Source: Pochonia chlamydosporia 170 (taxonomy: Eukaryota; Ascomycota; Sordariomycetes; Hypocreales; Clavicipitaceae). From it: a DNA stretch of 64,000 nt. The stretch lies in the NCBI RefSeq assembly GCF_001653235.2, contig NW_019154060.1, positions 1-64,000 of the forward strand, read 5' to 3'. The notes below the pieces were generated by a model that was given only the letters and a program-made list of their open reading frames with translations, was not told the origin of the DNA and did not search any database. Position 1 is the stretch's first letter. Each line of letters starts with the position of its first letter. The translations under genes and the position numbers were made by a program. Positions 22,502 to 34,390 of the stretch are shown piece after piece.

Positions 22502-23394
22502 TATCAAAGTCACAGCTGCGCTGCGACTCGGACTTGATGCTAGGCGTATCACCATCTACCCATCTACAGAGGATATATCACGCTGAATGGGACCACGGGC
22601 GATTCATTTTCGATTTCGTATGTCGGCGTTGCAACGGCCAGGCTTGGTAATCAATCAACGGCTTTCAGTATTGTTGCAATGGCCTTTTTCATATTATGTA
22701 TTCCTTTGCAATGTAATTGCAATGTAGGTTTCCATTGATTGCAAACATTGCAACTATTGCTGGTGGCGTTGTCCTCCTTGAGCCGTGGCTTGTGATTGGC
22801 CTTTTTTTTATAAAGTCACCGCAGTGCGGGACTGCGTGCGACCGAGAGAACTGTGCTAAAGACAGTAATTATATTGAGTGAGAATTAACTCAAGAAGAAA
22901 AGAAGTATGAGCAGATGCATGTGTTCGTTCAGCTCTTTCGCAGACCAGTAACTGCACTTCCTCCCTGACAAGCAGCAGCTGCCTGCCAGGCAGATGCTGT
23001 CACTGGCCGCAAATGTCTCAGGTTTCTTGTCAGTGGAAGTGCATGCGGCAGAACGTTACTTATACTGTTATTGTATCTGGTTGCTGTGTCTTCTGTACTG
23101 TAACAGTCAATCTCTCTACAACTTTACGCAAGAGCAGACATGCCAGATTACATTGCTTCCGACGATGTAACCTCTCTCGTTTCATCCCAATGTACCCCTC
23201 ATACGAACCCTACTTCCATGGGAGAATTCCGATGCGGCTCAGAGTGCAGTCAAGATGTCAACGTTGGTCGATTCACGGCATGTGCCAGAAGGCGCATACA
23301 CTGGCATCAACTGGGACCGGTTGGCAGGTTATATTCAACCTGGCCAGAAAATGGAAAAACGTGGCTGGTTTTGGGATTATGGCTATGATGTTGT
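22502..23394. other. Gene-free stretch
   Basis: Contains the GTTGCAATG inverted repeat (22673-22754) and a small hairpin (CTGCCTGCCAGGCAG, about 22979). No coding frame is supported. Confidence 0.45.
22673..22754. repeat. 82-bp inverted-repeat element
   Basis: GTTGCAATGG at 22673 and ACATTGCAAC ending at 22754, with TTGCAATGTAATTGCAATG between them. A MITE-like palindrome without a defined target duplication. Confidence 0.6.
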
Positions 23395-23925
23395 CGTGTT
23401 ATGAGATATCTACTAGCTATAGTCATTGACAAATGTCGCGTTACAAGGTAGCAATTATTGTGTATTGTCCTTGTCCACCTCGGCCATTTTTGTTTTTACA
23501 GACAAAAGTCCTTCTTTTATCATCAACCTGACCTCCGTCCACAGACGGAGGTTTCTTTGCTTTTTCTCAGCCCTATCCGACAATAGCCTATTGTATTGAT
23601 TTTTCCATCTCCGTGATCTGTCCTCGCAACCAACTTCAGCCAGGATTTCCGAGGCCGTGCTGGCCTCGACCATTAGCTGTCAGTATAGCGGTTCCCAGCA
23701 ACCTCTGCCTTCCCCAACTATCCGACATAGCGATGCCTACCGTGACCTCCACGGTAGGGCTTTACGCAAGCTCGGCCATCCTGGCCATCGCTCATACATT
23801 CGCCTGGGTTCCCAGTTCTTTCACGAACATTCCCACCAGGTCTTTTCATTTAGCGTAGCCAAAAGGTGCTCTAGAAGGGTGCGCCTCCACTGAGGACTAG
23901 CCCCTGCAGTGGATTTGCCCGACAA
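23395..23925 (+). repeat. Hairpin repeat family C, copy 2
   Basis: Same sequence and end point as 10231-10718. All three hairpins are kept: stems from 23531, about 23650 and 23736. The few differences within the hairpins fall in the loops (loop region GTCCGTGGAC against GTCCACAGAC; CCTGCTGG against CGTGCTGG). Confidence 0.8.
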
Positions 23926-25675
23926 GTTCGTCAACGTTTGGTGCGAAAGGCTGATGCGTGGCACTTAACTTAGCCAACTGCATGGCTGCCTAACCAGCAT
24001 TCACTCCAACTCGGGCTCCTGCGCCTGGGATGCGTTCCCCGAGACAATAGACTTGGCTGCCATAGGCCTGTTTTTGTGGACATGAAAGGCGCATTGCGTC
24101 ATGGGAATAGACGGCCCATGCCACGCCGCAATATTTCCCCTGATATTCCAGGTACGAGTCAGCTACCCGCTGCAGGCGGTGACAGAACAATCCGGGTACC
24201 GTCACCTCATTGGCCACACTAACTGACCATCATGCAAAACAGGGAGTGAGCCTATTTGTCAGAAAGCTGTTTGCCCAGACAGAACTTGCGGGGCTCTGAT
24301 TGCCGACAGGTTTGGCTGCCCATTCTACACAGTGTGGGGAAACGGGATGTCTACGATGGAGTGTCCTGGCTCTTTGATCTCAAATGGCTCATTCGGCATG
24401 TGGCGGTGGCCTTACTTGGCGGCTTCGGATGCGTCTCAAGATGATGGCTGCTGACAAGGATTGCTGACAGTTAGCCCTGGCTTCAGGACCAACCCGGTCA
24501 GGCCAAGGAGGAGAGGTAGCCCTGTTGGTCGAGCATGTCAAACTGATTGGTTGAGATTCTTGATGGTATCCTCAACATAATCCACGGCTGAATGGGCCAA
24601 GACCTGACCGGATTTGGGCGGATTGGCGGAACTTGGCTCCCTTGTGAGACAGCTCCACCAATTGGTACTTACCGGGGTGGAGCTACGTATGAGCCGGGGT
24701 AAACTTCTCTTGGCCAATCCTTGAATTGTGGATGTAATGACGGGTTGGAGTCTGGGGGGAGAGAGATAGCTGGGATGTTGATGGAAATGCGATGGGACTT
24801 ATGCATTGTGGCGTGTCTTGTTTGGTCAACAAGTCTGATTCGACTCACTTAGTAAATAGCACAAAACGTACTCACGATGTGTACTCGAGCTTCCACGAAC
24901 TGATGGTTGTTTGCAAGTTCACAGAATTGCAACCTCCTGCTCAAATTACTGGACGATGCCTGCAACCCTACTATGATACGAAATACAATGTCGAGTGTCG
25001 GTGCGACAGGTAGTTTTTGACGTCTTATTTTTAGTTGCACTCTTGTTGTTGCTTCCACCGCCGTCTTTGGCGGCGGAGCCAGCACCTGCGAATGGCTTCA
25101 AACGGTGGCTGAAACAGACCTCACGTGAGGAGGCCTCAACACCAACACAGGGGCACGTTATCTATAGCTAGATGAATTCAACAAGCATCAATCAACCAGT
25201 TACGAGTACCCCGAACCGCGTGATAATTATCACCCGAATAGAAGCCTTGCGCTTCCAACACTTGTCTCAATCCGTTATTTCTTTGCCTGGAGAAAACATG
25301 AACTTCATATTTGGGGTATATCGTAACGTAAGGACAGGAACAGGCTTAAATCCAATTATGCTTATTAAATGGCCAGAAATGGGGAAAATATTATCTGGAT
25401 TGGGTCGAGGTTCGGATCCCACTCTACTCCAATAACAAAACATCCCAGATACTAGTCGATCTGATTGTTCATGGCCATGCTCCAGAACGATGTCACGATT
25501 ATGACTTCTCGCCCCAAAGCCCCAACAGACATATGTACAACATGACACTTCAAATTCCGTTAGCAAACCAGCCTACGAGATTTTGTGCGTATTGACATAC
25601 AGGATAACAGAGCCGACGGCCGCAATTATCCAGAGAACAGCCAGGTCCCGGTACATTCCCAGCTCGTTGAAGGAC
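23926..25675. other. Gene-poor stretch
   Basis: No frame with a recognisable domain. The minus-strand frame 23990-24217 is Cys-containing and ends cleanly, but it has no signal peptide or family signature I recognise. Another short minus-strand frame (25573-25863) ends in a predicted membrane segment and overlaps repeat E. Neither is annotated as a gene. Confidence 0.4.
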
Positions 25676-26085
25676 TCTGATTGTCGTGAAATCAATACGA
25701 AGTTCTCGCCTCCCTTGTTAGAGGATGTAACGTCAGAAGTCCGGGCGTCACATCGAGGCGATTCATCGTGAGGCTTGGAGGTGCACATGGAGGAAACTTG
25801 CCGATCCAGTTGGGGGGCGCCAGTCGCGGGGTCCAGCAGTTGTTGGGGTTCTTGTTCTCTCATATATATGTATAACTATATACCGGTACAATATGAAAAC
25901 TTATTTTTGATCTTAGTACGAAAGACTGACTGCTTGATGAACGCAGTCCATACACCCCTTCTGCAAACGACAATCTGTGTGTGACGTGTGCAGGGTCCAG
26001 GGCCCGGATCTTGGCCGAACTACGCTATATGCAATCATTCCAGGCGACTGCTATGTGGGCCTGGGGCTTGGTGAATTATGTGTGG
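25676..26085 (+). repeat. Repeat family E, copy 2 (inverted relative to copy 1)
   Basis: Matches the reverse complement of 18215-18613. It continues leftwards past the point where copy 1 is cut by hAT-5 (TTGTCGTG preceded here by GGACTCTGA), so it shows the uninterrupted left neighbour of that insertion site. Confidence 0.75.
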
Positions 26086-26435
26086 GTGGGCGCATAGCGT
26101 CTTCTGCGGCATGGCAGTTGCAATTTAATGGTTGTATCCAGCCGAGGAAGGTCTAGCGGTACCTTAAATAAGGTTAACATAGTCCACCAGCGAGTGGCCC
26201 ACCTCCAAGAACGAAGAGACGAACGATCTTATGCCCCGCCCCTGGGCCATACACTGCCTTCTCATTGGTGGTCGTCGATTTAGCGTTGTCATCATTTGCT
26301 TGGCCAGCCACTGTCACGCCCCCATCCACTCGTTTCTTCTACGGGTTTATCTCGTCGCCGGACCCTCCGCTCTGCCCTCTCAGCCTTCCGTCTTTTCCTG
26401 TGGTTTGCCTCTCAGACACCTACACACACCCTCAT
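26086..26435. other. Unassigned DNA
   Basis: A mostly GC-balanced stretch before the LTR-like repeat; no supported gene. Confidence 0.35.
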
Positions 26436-26642
26436 TGTAACTGTCCGAGCGAGTATATTGACAACTGGCTAGGCGGCTACTACGAGTATCTCAAAGCTAA
26501 AGAAGAAAGAGAAAACAGAAAAAGAAAAGAAGATCTCTGGAGCTCGACGCAGCTCATCTCGCTTCTTGGCGGGTCCCGGCCCGGCAGGCCCGGACGGAGG
26601 CGAGTGTGCAAGCCGAGCCACCTTCGGGCTCAGCCCGTTACA
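26436..26642 (+). repeat. LTR-like repeat, TGTAAC...GTTACA
   Basis: Starts TGTAACTGTCCGAGCGAGTA and ends GGCTCAGCCCGTTACA, 207 bp. It is related to the reverse complement of 41512-41740 (shared GCGAGTATATTGACAACTGG, CTAAGGAGAAAA-type words and the GGGCTCAGCCCGTTACA end). The TG...CA ends and size fit a retrotransposon LTR, but the flanking 5-mers (CTCAT and ATACC) differ, so a solo insertion is not proven. Confidence 0.5.
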
Positions 26643-28301
26643 ATACCCCCCTCCTCTCCGGCTGGTGCAGTCGTGTTTCCCAATGTAAATTTCACTCTCT
26701 TCTTTCTGTTCTTTCCATTTTGTTTACCTGCGCTTCCAACCTTACCATGCTCCTCCTCGTATCGTGCCAACGCTGTTGTGTCGGTAAGAACTCCACTTGT
26801 TCCCAAGTAGGCTCTGCCTAACCTATCCATTTCATTCGTACTTGCCATTTCCCCTTAACTCTCTTCTCACCAAGTATCTCCTCAACTAGGTACTCTTCCC
26901 CTTCGTCCGTGAGTATTGCCGGAGGTCGGTAATCGTCGGATTTTTGTGAGGGCAGCGGGTCGTCCGCCGCCAACTTAATGAGGCTCACGTAGAACACATT
27001 GTGGATTCCCGGCGGCGTGTCGAGGCGGCATTGCTAAGCTCAGGCAGGGAGACGGAAAATACGATAAAGCGTAGGATGTACCAAGAAATCATACCGTTGA
27101 GCCTGAACTTTGTTGTCCCCATAACCTTGTTGTTGTCTGCATCCGGCAGCACTTGCCTGGACGCATGGCGCTGCAGAACCAGGCACCTCCACGGGTTCTG
27201 ATTTCTACCAGGCTATTGCCGGCAGCATGCTACAGGGACTGGGCGTCGTCATATTCATATGGCCAACTTTCAGCCATCCACGCCTGCTGCCTTATCATGG
27301 ATTTGGATTTGGATCGCCGCCGGGTTTAGCTGTCTTTGTGCCTTATTAACCAGTCTGCTCTATTTGTAGCTGCCGCTTTCTTGGAGCTTGGCGATTGAGT
27401 TTTCTGGGACGGTCGCTCAGGCTATGGTACAACTACAAGTCATCAACTCAATCTGACCGGAGAAATGGTGATAAGAACTCCTCTCCATACTCCATATGCA
27501 ATGGAAGATGGTGCGATGGGGGCTGCGCAGACATTGATGAAGCGTGACGGGAGGTATGTAATTGCAGGAAGAAACAGAAATGGGGGAATGGGACGGGCTT
27601 TGTCCCATGTTTCTCTGGTGTTGCGCGATCGTCCAGTTGGCTGTTGGCTGTGACTCCATCAGAGCCATGGAAGACAGAGGTTGGTTGGGCGCTTTAGGGT
27701 CTGTTTTGTTTTGGGTGGGGCAGATATTGTTACAACACCTCAAGTTCTGCACTGTACTGATCGCTGGAATCCTGCCACCCAGTGTGCCACTTTGCACAGC
27801 GCAGAAAGTTCGACTTGCTCTTCAGCTCCCGTTATAATACTTACCGGGTTCCGTTCATCTTTAAGTATATGGCTTGTAGCATCCGTGCCACGGCAAGACT
27901 ACTTAAGGACTCCAGTTTTTGACCACCCCCATGGCTGGCTGCGGGCACTTGGTCTTGGAGGGATGGCATGAACTCTTATATGTGGCTTGGGGGCCTTTAT
28001 TTAGACCCTTGCACCTCGTTAAGTTCTCTGGGTATAGAGATAAATTCGGAGCTTCAAATGCAATTAGAGACGGCCAGAAAATAAATCACACTCCGGGGGT
28101 TGCAATCACGTCGATTGATCAGTTCACAAGCGGCCTTTACCTAAGATCTGTCACTCTTGGAGTCGAACGCCACGAGTGCAGTTGATTACCACCAGTACCT
28201 TGTTGTCGGTAATGGGTGCCCTGAGCGGCACCGACTGCACATGAGCAGTTCTTACATATGCATGTAATCACCTTCCAAGCCTCATTCTTCATATCATACC
28301 T
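26643..28301. other. Gene-poor stretch
   Basis: No supported gene. Short frames on both strands overlap each other and show no family motif. Confidence 0.4.
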
Positions 28302-29225
28302 CTATCGTATCGTTACAGAGCTTCTTCCCTTCGTGTTAAAGTTGTGCTCATCCACACAGACGCCTACAAGTTTGTAAGGCCCCAGCGGATAGTTCCTGCA
28401 GATGAACAAATTCCCCGAGCCTCCTGTTTCTATATATCCGTAGTCTCTCATCATGCTCGACATGTCATGGACAAACTCCTCCCTAACCAGGCCCTTCCTA
28501 CAGGCCACTCAAGAGAAGGCAACACTGGCTTATCAATCTTTGTAGTCCTGCAGCAGCTGGCGTGGGATTTGTGAGAGTTGATGCCCCCCCCCCAAAGCCA
28601 CCAAGCTAAAGGTCCGGCCAATATCACCAACCTGTACCAGCCCTAGGCCGTCTTTCCCTTGCACTGCGGTAATCGCCTCAAATATGAGAGCGAAGGGAGC
28701 AATAATTGTACAACCACAGTTTACTGTCACTCTGCAAGACACGTTAGCTGTGCTTCCCTGGGCGAGGCGAGACCCGCATCGAATAATGTTAACCATCTTG
28801 TAGTTCATTGACCAGTTGTGTGGCCTGATCCAGCTGTGTGGATTGGCCCAAGGCGTGCCGCTCACGCATCGGTCTACCCACTCGGTGGGCTTTGCGTTGG
28901 GATCGGTAGTTTCCCAATATGGCTGGAGATTATAGAGCAATCTGCGCCTATAATGAACTATGTCACCAGCAGGGTCCATAATGCTTCCCAAATGTTCCCA
29001 AATGAACGCGGCCGGTTTCGTCCTTGATGACATCTCTGGGTTCGTCGTGTGTTGGTATCGGTTCTTTGCTAAAGGTGCCTGCTTTGACCTTCTTTCCACA
29101 GTTACAGCCCTTAAAAATGAACTGAAAGCCTGAATCGTTTCCGCCGAGCTGTCAGGGGCATGGAGCGCCATCAAAAGGATACGAGGCGTAAAACATGGTT
29201 TGCCAGGAAATGATATGCAGGCCAA
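28302..29225 (-). pseudogene. Possible decayed gene of unknown family
   Basis: A 230-codon minus-strand frame (29225-28533) is followed in the same frame, after several stops between 28509 and 28535, by 68 more open codons (GLVREEFVHDM to CVDEHNFNTKGR). Trp- and Cys-containing text such as WANPHSWIRPHNWSMNYKMVN and CRVTVNCGC looks protein-like rather than random. I do not recognise the family. The break could be an unresolved intron or decayed codons. A chance open frame is possible. Confidence 0.3.
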
Positions 29226-30275
29226 GTCTATCCGGGATAGCGTCTTGCCGTGGGCGCTACATCAATACAGGTGTGAAGGACCCAGTGCTGAACTAGAAAT
29301 TGCGAATCATAATAATACTTTGAGACAGATTGTTCAGCATGAGGAGTGTCTTTGTATGTTACACCCAGACACATTGCTGACTCTCAAATTTCAATTTTAG
29401 CCTTTTTTGGAGGCCTGTGTCTCTCTGGCGACAGCACGAAATTAATCTGTCACTCGTGGCGGTCGGCACTAGCCAAAGCTAAAGCTAAGTAAAAGACCGT
29501 AATGCTCATGTCTGTCCTTCCCTCTCAGAGTAGTGACTTACGCTCTCAGGTTCGCCGACACTTGGAGTCTCGGACACTGATTTGCCCAACCACGTTGCTA
29601 GGGCACCGAGGTCTCTTCGGAAACCGATGGCGGTTCCCTTCTCTTTCCTTCGGAGCAAATGGAAGCGGCCGATAACAAGGACAAAGAAAGAAGGCTGGAG
29701 TTTGACAAGCCGCCAAGAGACTAGAGTTGGTGCACCAGAGGCAATAAACTGGTGCTCTGTTCCTAACTACCCCCATATTGAGCATGGGGGGTGGGTTAGG
29801 TTTTTGACGGCATGACGTTTTGCACATGTTAGTAGTGTTGTGAGGAGGACGTGCTCCTCAAATGGTTCTGGCTATGCTTTTGTTGTTTTGGTTGCATGCT
29901 AGAATTTAATGGTTATATTAATCTTCTACATCCAATTTACAACCCCTTCATTCTCGTCTTTATCCTTGGCGATGCGACTGGGTGCGTGTAAATGTTTGTG
30001 GCCCTGTCGGACCCCCGCCAGCATAAGAGTTGAGACGGTCAAAACACTCAATGTGTATCCCTCCACTTTCAACCCCGGTCGTTGACCCACGCAGGTGCAT
30101 CTCCGCCAAGGGAGAGAGCCTGAAAAGAGAAGGACAAGTTAGTCCAACAGTGGCTCCTTCATGCTCTGCCAGCATTGTGTTGCTTTAGTCTTTCACATCT
30201 TGAACGACAGTATCAACAAACAGGGCGAATAGTTGTATCATTGCGGAGGACTACAGCGGAGGCATCATCGTCGCC
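29226..30275. other. Upstream region of the CFEM receptor gene
   Basis: No coding frame supported. The proximal few hundred bases presumably contain the promoter of the gene at 30276. Confidence 0.4.
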
Positions 30276-31838
30276 ATGATGAGATTGAAGATTGCCCTTA
30301 CTTCCCTGGTGGCCTTGACATTGCCCTGGTTTTGTCTTGGCAGTTGGAATACCTCAGTTCCGTCGGCTGCTGATCTGGCTGCCTCACTGACGACAGTGCC
30401 TGAGTGTGCAGTAAGCACAGACACTGGCCTTTCTATCTTCACTATCAGAAAACAGGAAAGCTTACGCTCATCTAGCTTAACTGCCTCGCCCAGTCTGTTA
30501 CAAAGGCACAATGTAGCCTCCAAGATCCGCAGTGTATCTGCGTCGACAAATATGTTGCAATTGAAACCACGGGCACACCTTGCATCTTGAAGGCTTGCAA
30601 CCTGACGGATGCGTTGTGTAAGTATATCCGGCATGCTGTACTTCGATGGCATGGCAGTAAAGACATGGGTAACTATGTTCCTAACAGCCGGATTCTGAAC
30701 AGTTATGAAGAATGTCACCGAAAGCGTATGCAATAGACCTATTCGGGACAAAAGTGGACGATATGATGCTATGAACATCACCATGGGTGTCGTCACGGCT
30801 CTCCTCGTTGTGATTCGACTCGGATTTAAGAAGTTTTTCAGCTACCAACGAGAACTTCGCGCCGATGACTGGGTCATTTTGGGAACAGTTGTTCTCGGAA
30901 TACCGTGTACCATCATCAACAAAGTCGGCCTCACCGCAAATGGCCTGGGCAAGGATGTTTGGACTCTGCCACCGGACGAACTGACCAGATTTGTCATGTA
31001 TTTCTACGTCATGGAAATCTTATACTTGGCGGAAATGTCCATCATCAAGCTCAGCTTATCACTCTTCTATCTGTACATCTTCCCTGGTACAACGATCCGC
31101 CGGCTGCTGTTGGCCACGGCCGTTTTCAACGTCATCTTCGGCTTTACCTTTGTCACGACGGGCATTTTCCAGTGTACGCCAGTGAGTCGGTACTGGACCC
31201 AGTACATTGATAGCACCTCGACCGGCCGGTGTATCAACATTAACTTGTTTGCGTGGATCCATGCTGCCCTCAATATCGCGATTGATGTGTGGATGATTGC
31301 TCTTCCTCTGAGCCAGATCAAACGGCTGGAGCTTCACTGGAAGAAGAAGATTGGCGTCACCTTTATGTTCTTGATTGGAACCTTGTAAGACTATTTCTTT
31401 AGCCCCCCTTCCCGTCCCCTCTTGTTTTTAATGCTATGGTGAGCCATTAAGAAATTCCGCTGACCTCGTGTCTTGACCTACAGTGTCACGGTCGTCTCCA
31501 TCTTGAGATTACAGTCCCTCATCAACTTCGCAAATTCCACCAACCCAACATGGGACAACTTGATCGTAGGCTGGTGGTCAACCATTGAAGTCAATGTCGG
31601 CATGATTTGCACATGTCTACCAACCGTGCGACTCATCCTTGTGCGTGCGGCTCCTCAATTCTTCAGCACCAACGTGTCCAGCAACAAGTCTCAACCGACA
31701 CGTAATGGCAACCGCAGCCGGTATAGCAGGAACTGCGAAATTATGGGTCACAAGCAGATTGAGCTGGCGAGCATCGAGGCCAACATGATTGACGTAGGAG
31801 AAAAGGCAAACAAGGGAAAGGGATTCTTTGGCGCTTGA
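30276..31838 (+). CDS. CFEM-domain, rhodopsin-like (SAT4-type) membrane protein
   Basis: Four exons (30276-30410, 30476-30617, 30703-31384, 31484-31838) with introns of 65, 85 and 99 bp give 437 residues and a clean frame at every junction. Residues 1-22 are a signal peptide (LKIALTSLVALTLPWFCLG). A CFEM module follows across exons 1-3: VPECA, NCLAQSV, AQC, PQCICV, TPCILKAC and, after the third junction, ESVC, which gives eight Cys. Then come seven hydrophobic helices, including WVILGTVVLGIPCTII, KLSLSLFYLYIF and WMIALPLSQI, with the family motifs RADDW, FQCTPV and GRCIN. The C-terminal tail is hydrophilic. Such CFEM plus seven-helix proteins are PTH11-related putative receptors of the plasma membrane; in pathogenic fungi some sense surface cues. 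The ligand is unknown. The gene shows no decay. Confidence 0.88.
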
Positions 31839-33492
31839 GGAATAATGATCTATGAGCGGAGGAAGGAAATGTACATGTTCCTGAGCCAGTCACGAATACG
31901 TCCAATTCGCGAATCGCCGGGCCAGTCGCGAATACGAAGTAGCGGTGTGTGCCTAGATGTGTTGCACTAAAAGAGCAAAAGTGTAAGCCTACTGGATTCT
32001 TTCCAGCAGATCTAAACGTAGCCTATATTCTACGCACAAGATGACTTCCTTTACAGACTGACCTTCTACGTCCCTACTTCCTTAACTTTCCTGCCTACTA
32101 TATGCCACCAAAAGCCAAAATTGAGCCAGAAATTGCCCTGATTAATCCATTTCCAAATGATGTTCGCAGTGCGCGTTTAAAGCCTAATTCAAAGCCCAAC
32201 ATACACCAGTAGAGAGCGCATTGAATACACCAAATGGCGGTAGTTATATATCTGACTTGATAATCCCGGCCTGCAACCACGGAATCAAACTGAATCTCGA
32301 CGTAAGCACTGGCCTTACCATGAATTTAAACTTATCAATAACCAGTTACATTGGAGGCCTGATTCTAAGAATCCAGAGACACGATATATTGTGCCCGAGA
32401 ATGAAGCTTTTGATACAATTACCACCCAACATTTACAACTCCTACATGCTGGAAAGAATAAGACTTGCATAGCGGCAGCAAAAGCTTTATGGTATTACGC
32501 GTGCGCAGAATACTGTAGTGATTTGGCCTTGTACAGTATGTTGTAACTACACAACTTGGGAATGACATCACCGGCTCCTGTCGCCCAACGACAACTTTGC
32601 CTCCAAGCTCTCAATCCTTTACTATAACCGTGCCTTGCACAAACGAAAAAAATAAAATAAAAAAATAATTTTTTTTTTATCCCTGAACATAACAAACTGA
32701 TGGTCATTCGCAAAAAAGACCCTCAATCGGATTATTAAGACCTTGAGAGTGTAGGGTAAACCTTGTCACTTACTCGTCAAACTTCCTTAAATACCTTCCC
32801 TCATTTTCAATGCTCATACATGCCAAACAGAGTGGGAGACGTGGTGAGCAGTCGGTGAAGGCTTGCGATGCAGGCCGAACTGAGTCGCGGGCAGCTTTTT
32901 AGTGACCCAATTGGTTGGTTAGCAGTAGCCCACCACCGCGTTCGCTAGCGGGGCGCAGCCGCAAGTTCACTGTTCACCTGTGCAACGATTGGAGCCGCTT
33001 CGTGCCAACGAGTCGAGAGTTTAGCATCGTGTTCCTCGAGCAGCTTTGAACGGTTCTGAAAGAAGAGAGAGAAATCCCGCTATTTTTGGTCTTAATGCCT
33101 GGCAGATTCAATATAGAAGCTTGAGTATGACAGAAAAACGCGTCCGAAACCAAACCATGGCTATCATAGACCATTCTGGTCTCAAATTTATCACCTGCAC
33201 AACCCGCTGACGGGTAACAGAGTAGACTGCAAGCGCCCTTGAGCTGATGCCATGTTAGATAGTGTCTGTTTTACGTTACACAATGGAGACGCGTCTCACG
33301 ACGTGCACTCGTAGTTTGTAGATTAGTCACTAGCCTAGCACGTCCTGTGCCCCGCGTAGGGGACCTGAGCAGCCTAAGGCCGCTGGACGGAAAATACACT
33401 TACTTACTTACTTACATCCATTTCAAGCACGAATGTAATGGATATTATGTAAGCTGAGCGCTGAGGAGATGGATTTATTAGAGATGGACCAT
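31839..33492. other. Intergenic region with a LINE-like tail
   Basis: No gene seen. Two near repeats CCAGTCRCGAATACG lie at about 31890-31940, and an A/T homopolymer block (AAAATAATTTTTTTTTT) near 32660. The segment from about 33330 to 33412, ending GGACGGAAAATACA and then (CTTA)n, has the look of a LINE 3' tail. Confidence 0.4.
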
Positions 33493-33861
33493 TTATATGC
33501 GGTCCACGTGGCTATCCAGTGTAGTGGGTTCGAGCCTTGCCCATTCGTCGACCATTTGGATTGGGCAAAACAGCCTAAAGATATTGAGTAGGCTATCTTG
33601 AGGTAGGCCTGCTGAGATAAGACGAGGAAAGCCCTGCGAAGGTACTGGCTTAAAGGCGGAAGTGGCAGGTTCGGTCAACAAATCGCGTAGGTTTGGCTTT
33701 GGAAGCGGCTTTAGGGGGGACGATAGGGGTATTGGAACGGTCGTCTGAGGCGCTGTAGCAGTCGATTTAGTAGTGGCCTTCGGTTGTTTAGCAGGTGGAT
33801 CCCCACTGTCTGTACTACTGACCGTCCGTTTTCGACTTGCCATCTTTTGTACATTCGACAT
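33493..33861 (-). pseudogene. Possible piggyBac-like N-terminal fragment
   Basis: The minus-strand frame from ATG 33861 encodes a basic Ser/Thr/Pro-rich start (MASRKRTVSSTDSGD). It ends with FPRLISAGLPQDSLLNIFRLFCPIQMVDEWARL, which resembles the short block before the DDE domain of fungal piggyBac-derived proteins. The catalytic part is absent and a LINE-like tail follows. The assignment is weak. Confidence 0.3.
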
Positions 33862-34237
33862 TCTAAGTAAACCGAATCTGTACGCGAGGGAACTTTGGTG
33901 GGGAATGTCACACGCAATGCGTATTCGGTACTGGTTGGTTCTTATGGGTCGTCCTGCACGGGCCATTAAGGTGGTTACAGTTTGGCGCTCTAGGAGATAG
34001 AGAAGCTAAAGTTCAATTAAGATACTCGGGTAATGTCCGTTCTACACAGCCACGTGGACACAAGTGCTCTGTGCTACAGGGGGATTTGGGGTCACTGTCA
34101 TTGCCCGGTTGTCGAGGTTCGGTGGCAGTGCCTCTGTGATCCCGGTTCCTGTCCCAGCTAGGCAATCCAGCGAATGCTTAGACTGATCCACTACTGGTAA
34201 CTTCACAATCGATCCATTGCGCCAGCCTTGCCGCATT
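33862..34237. other. Intergenic region
   Basis: Nothing recognised. It ends at the TATA box of the next gene. Confidence 0.4.
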
Positions 34238-34245
34238 TATAAATA
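34238..34245 (+). promoter_or_regulatory. TATA box of the wall-protein gene
   Basis: TATAAATA lies 146 bp before the ATG at 34391. A T-rich then CT-rich tract (about 34282-34318) follows, typical of a strong fungal core promoter. Confidence 0.6.
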
Positions 34246-34390
34246 CGAGGCAGACCAACCATGCGACCTAAGGTTTAACCTTTTTTTTTCATCTCTACAC
34301 TTATTACACTTATTATTCACCGAAGACCCACTCTCCTTTGAAGGGTTTAGAGTAGACGTCAAGGAATTGTCTCCCAAGAAACTCGAAACC

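Noticed and set aside
23990..24217. 75-codon minus-strand ORF with several Cys
   Set aside because: No signal peptide or known Cys pattern; kept only as a remark in the intergenic entry.
26431..26647. Proof of a solo LTR at 26436-26642
   Set aside because: Flanking 5-mers CTCAT and ATACC do not match, so only an LTR-like repeat is claimed.
31961..31975. TGTTGCACTAAA, identical to the start of the copia LTR at 59442
   Set aside because: The match ends after about 13 bases; too short to call a solo LTR.
33520..33550. GGGTTCGAGCC, tRNA T-loop-like
   Set aside because: No cloverleaf around it; it lies in the piggyBac-like frame.
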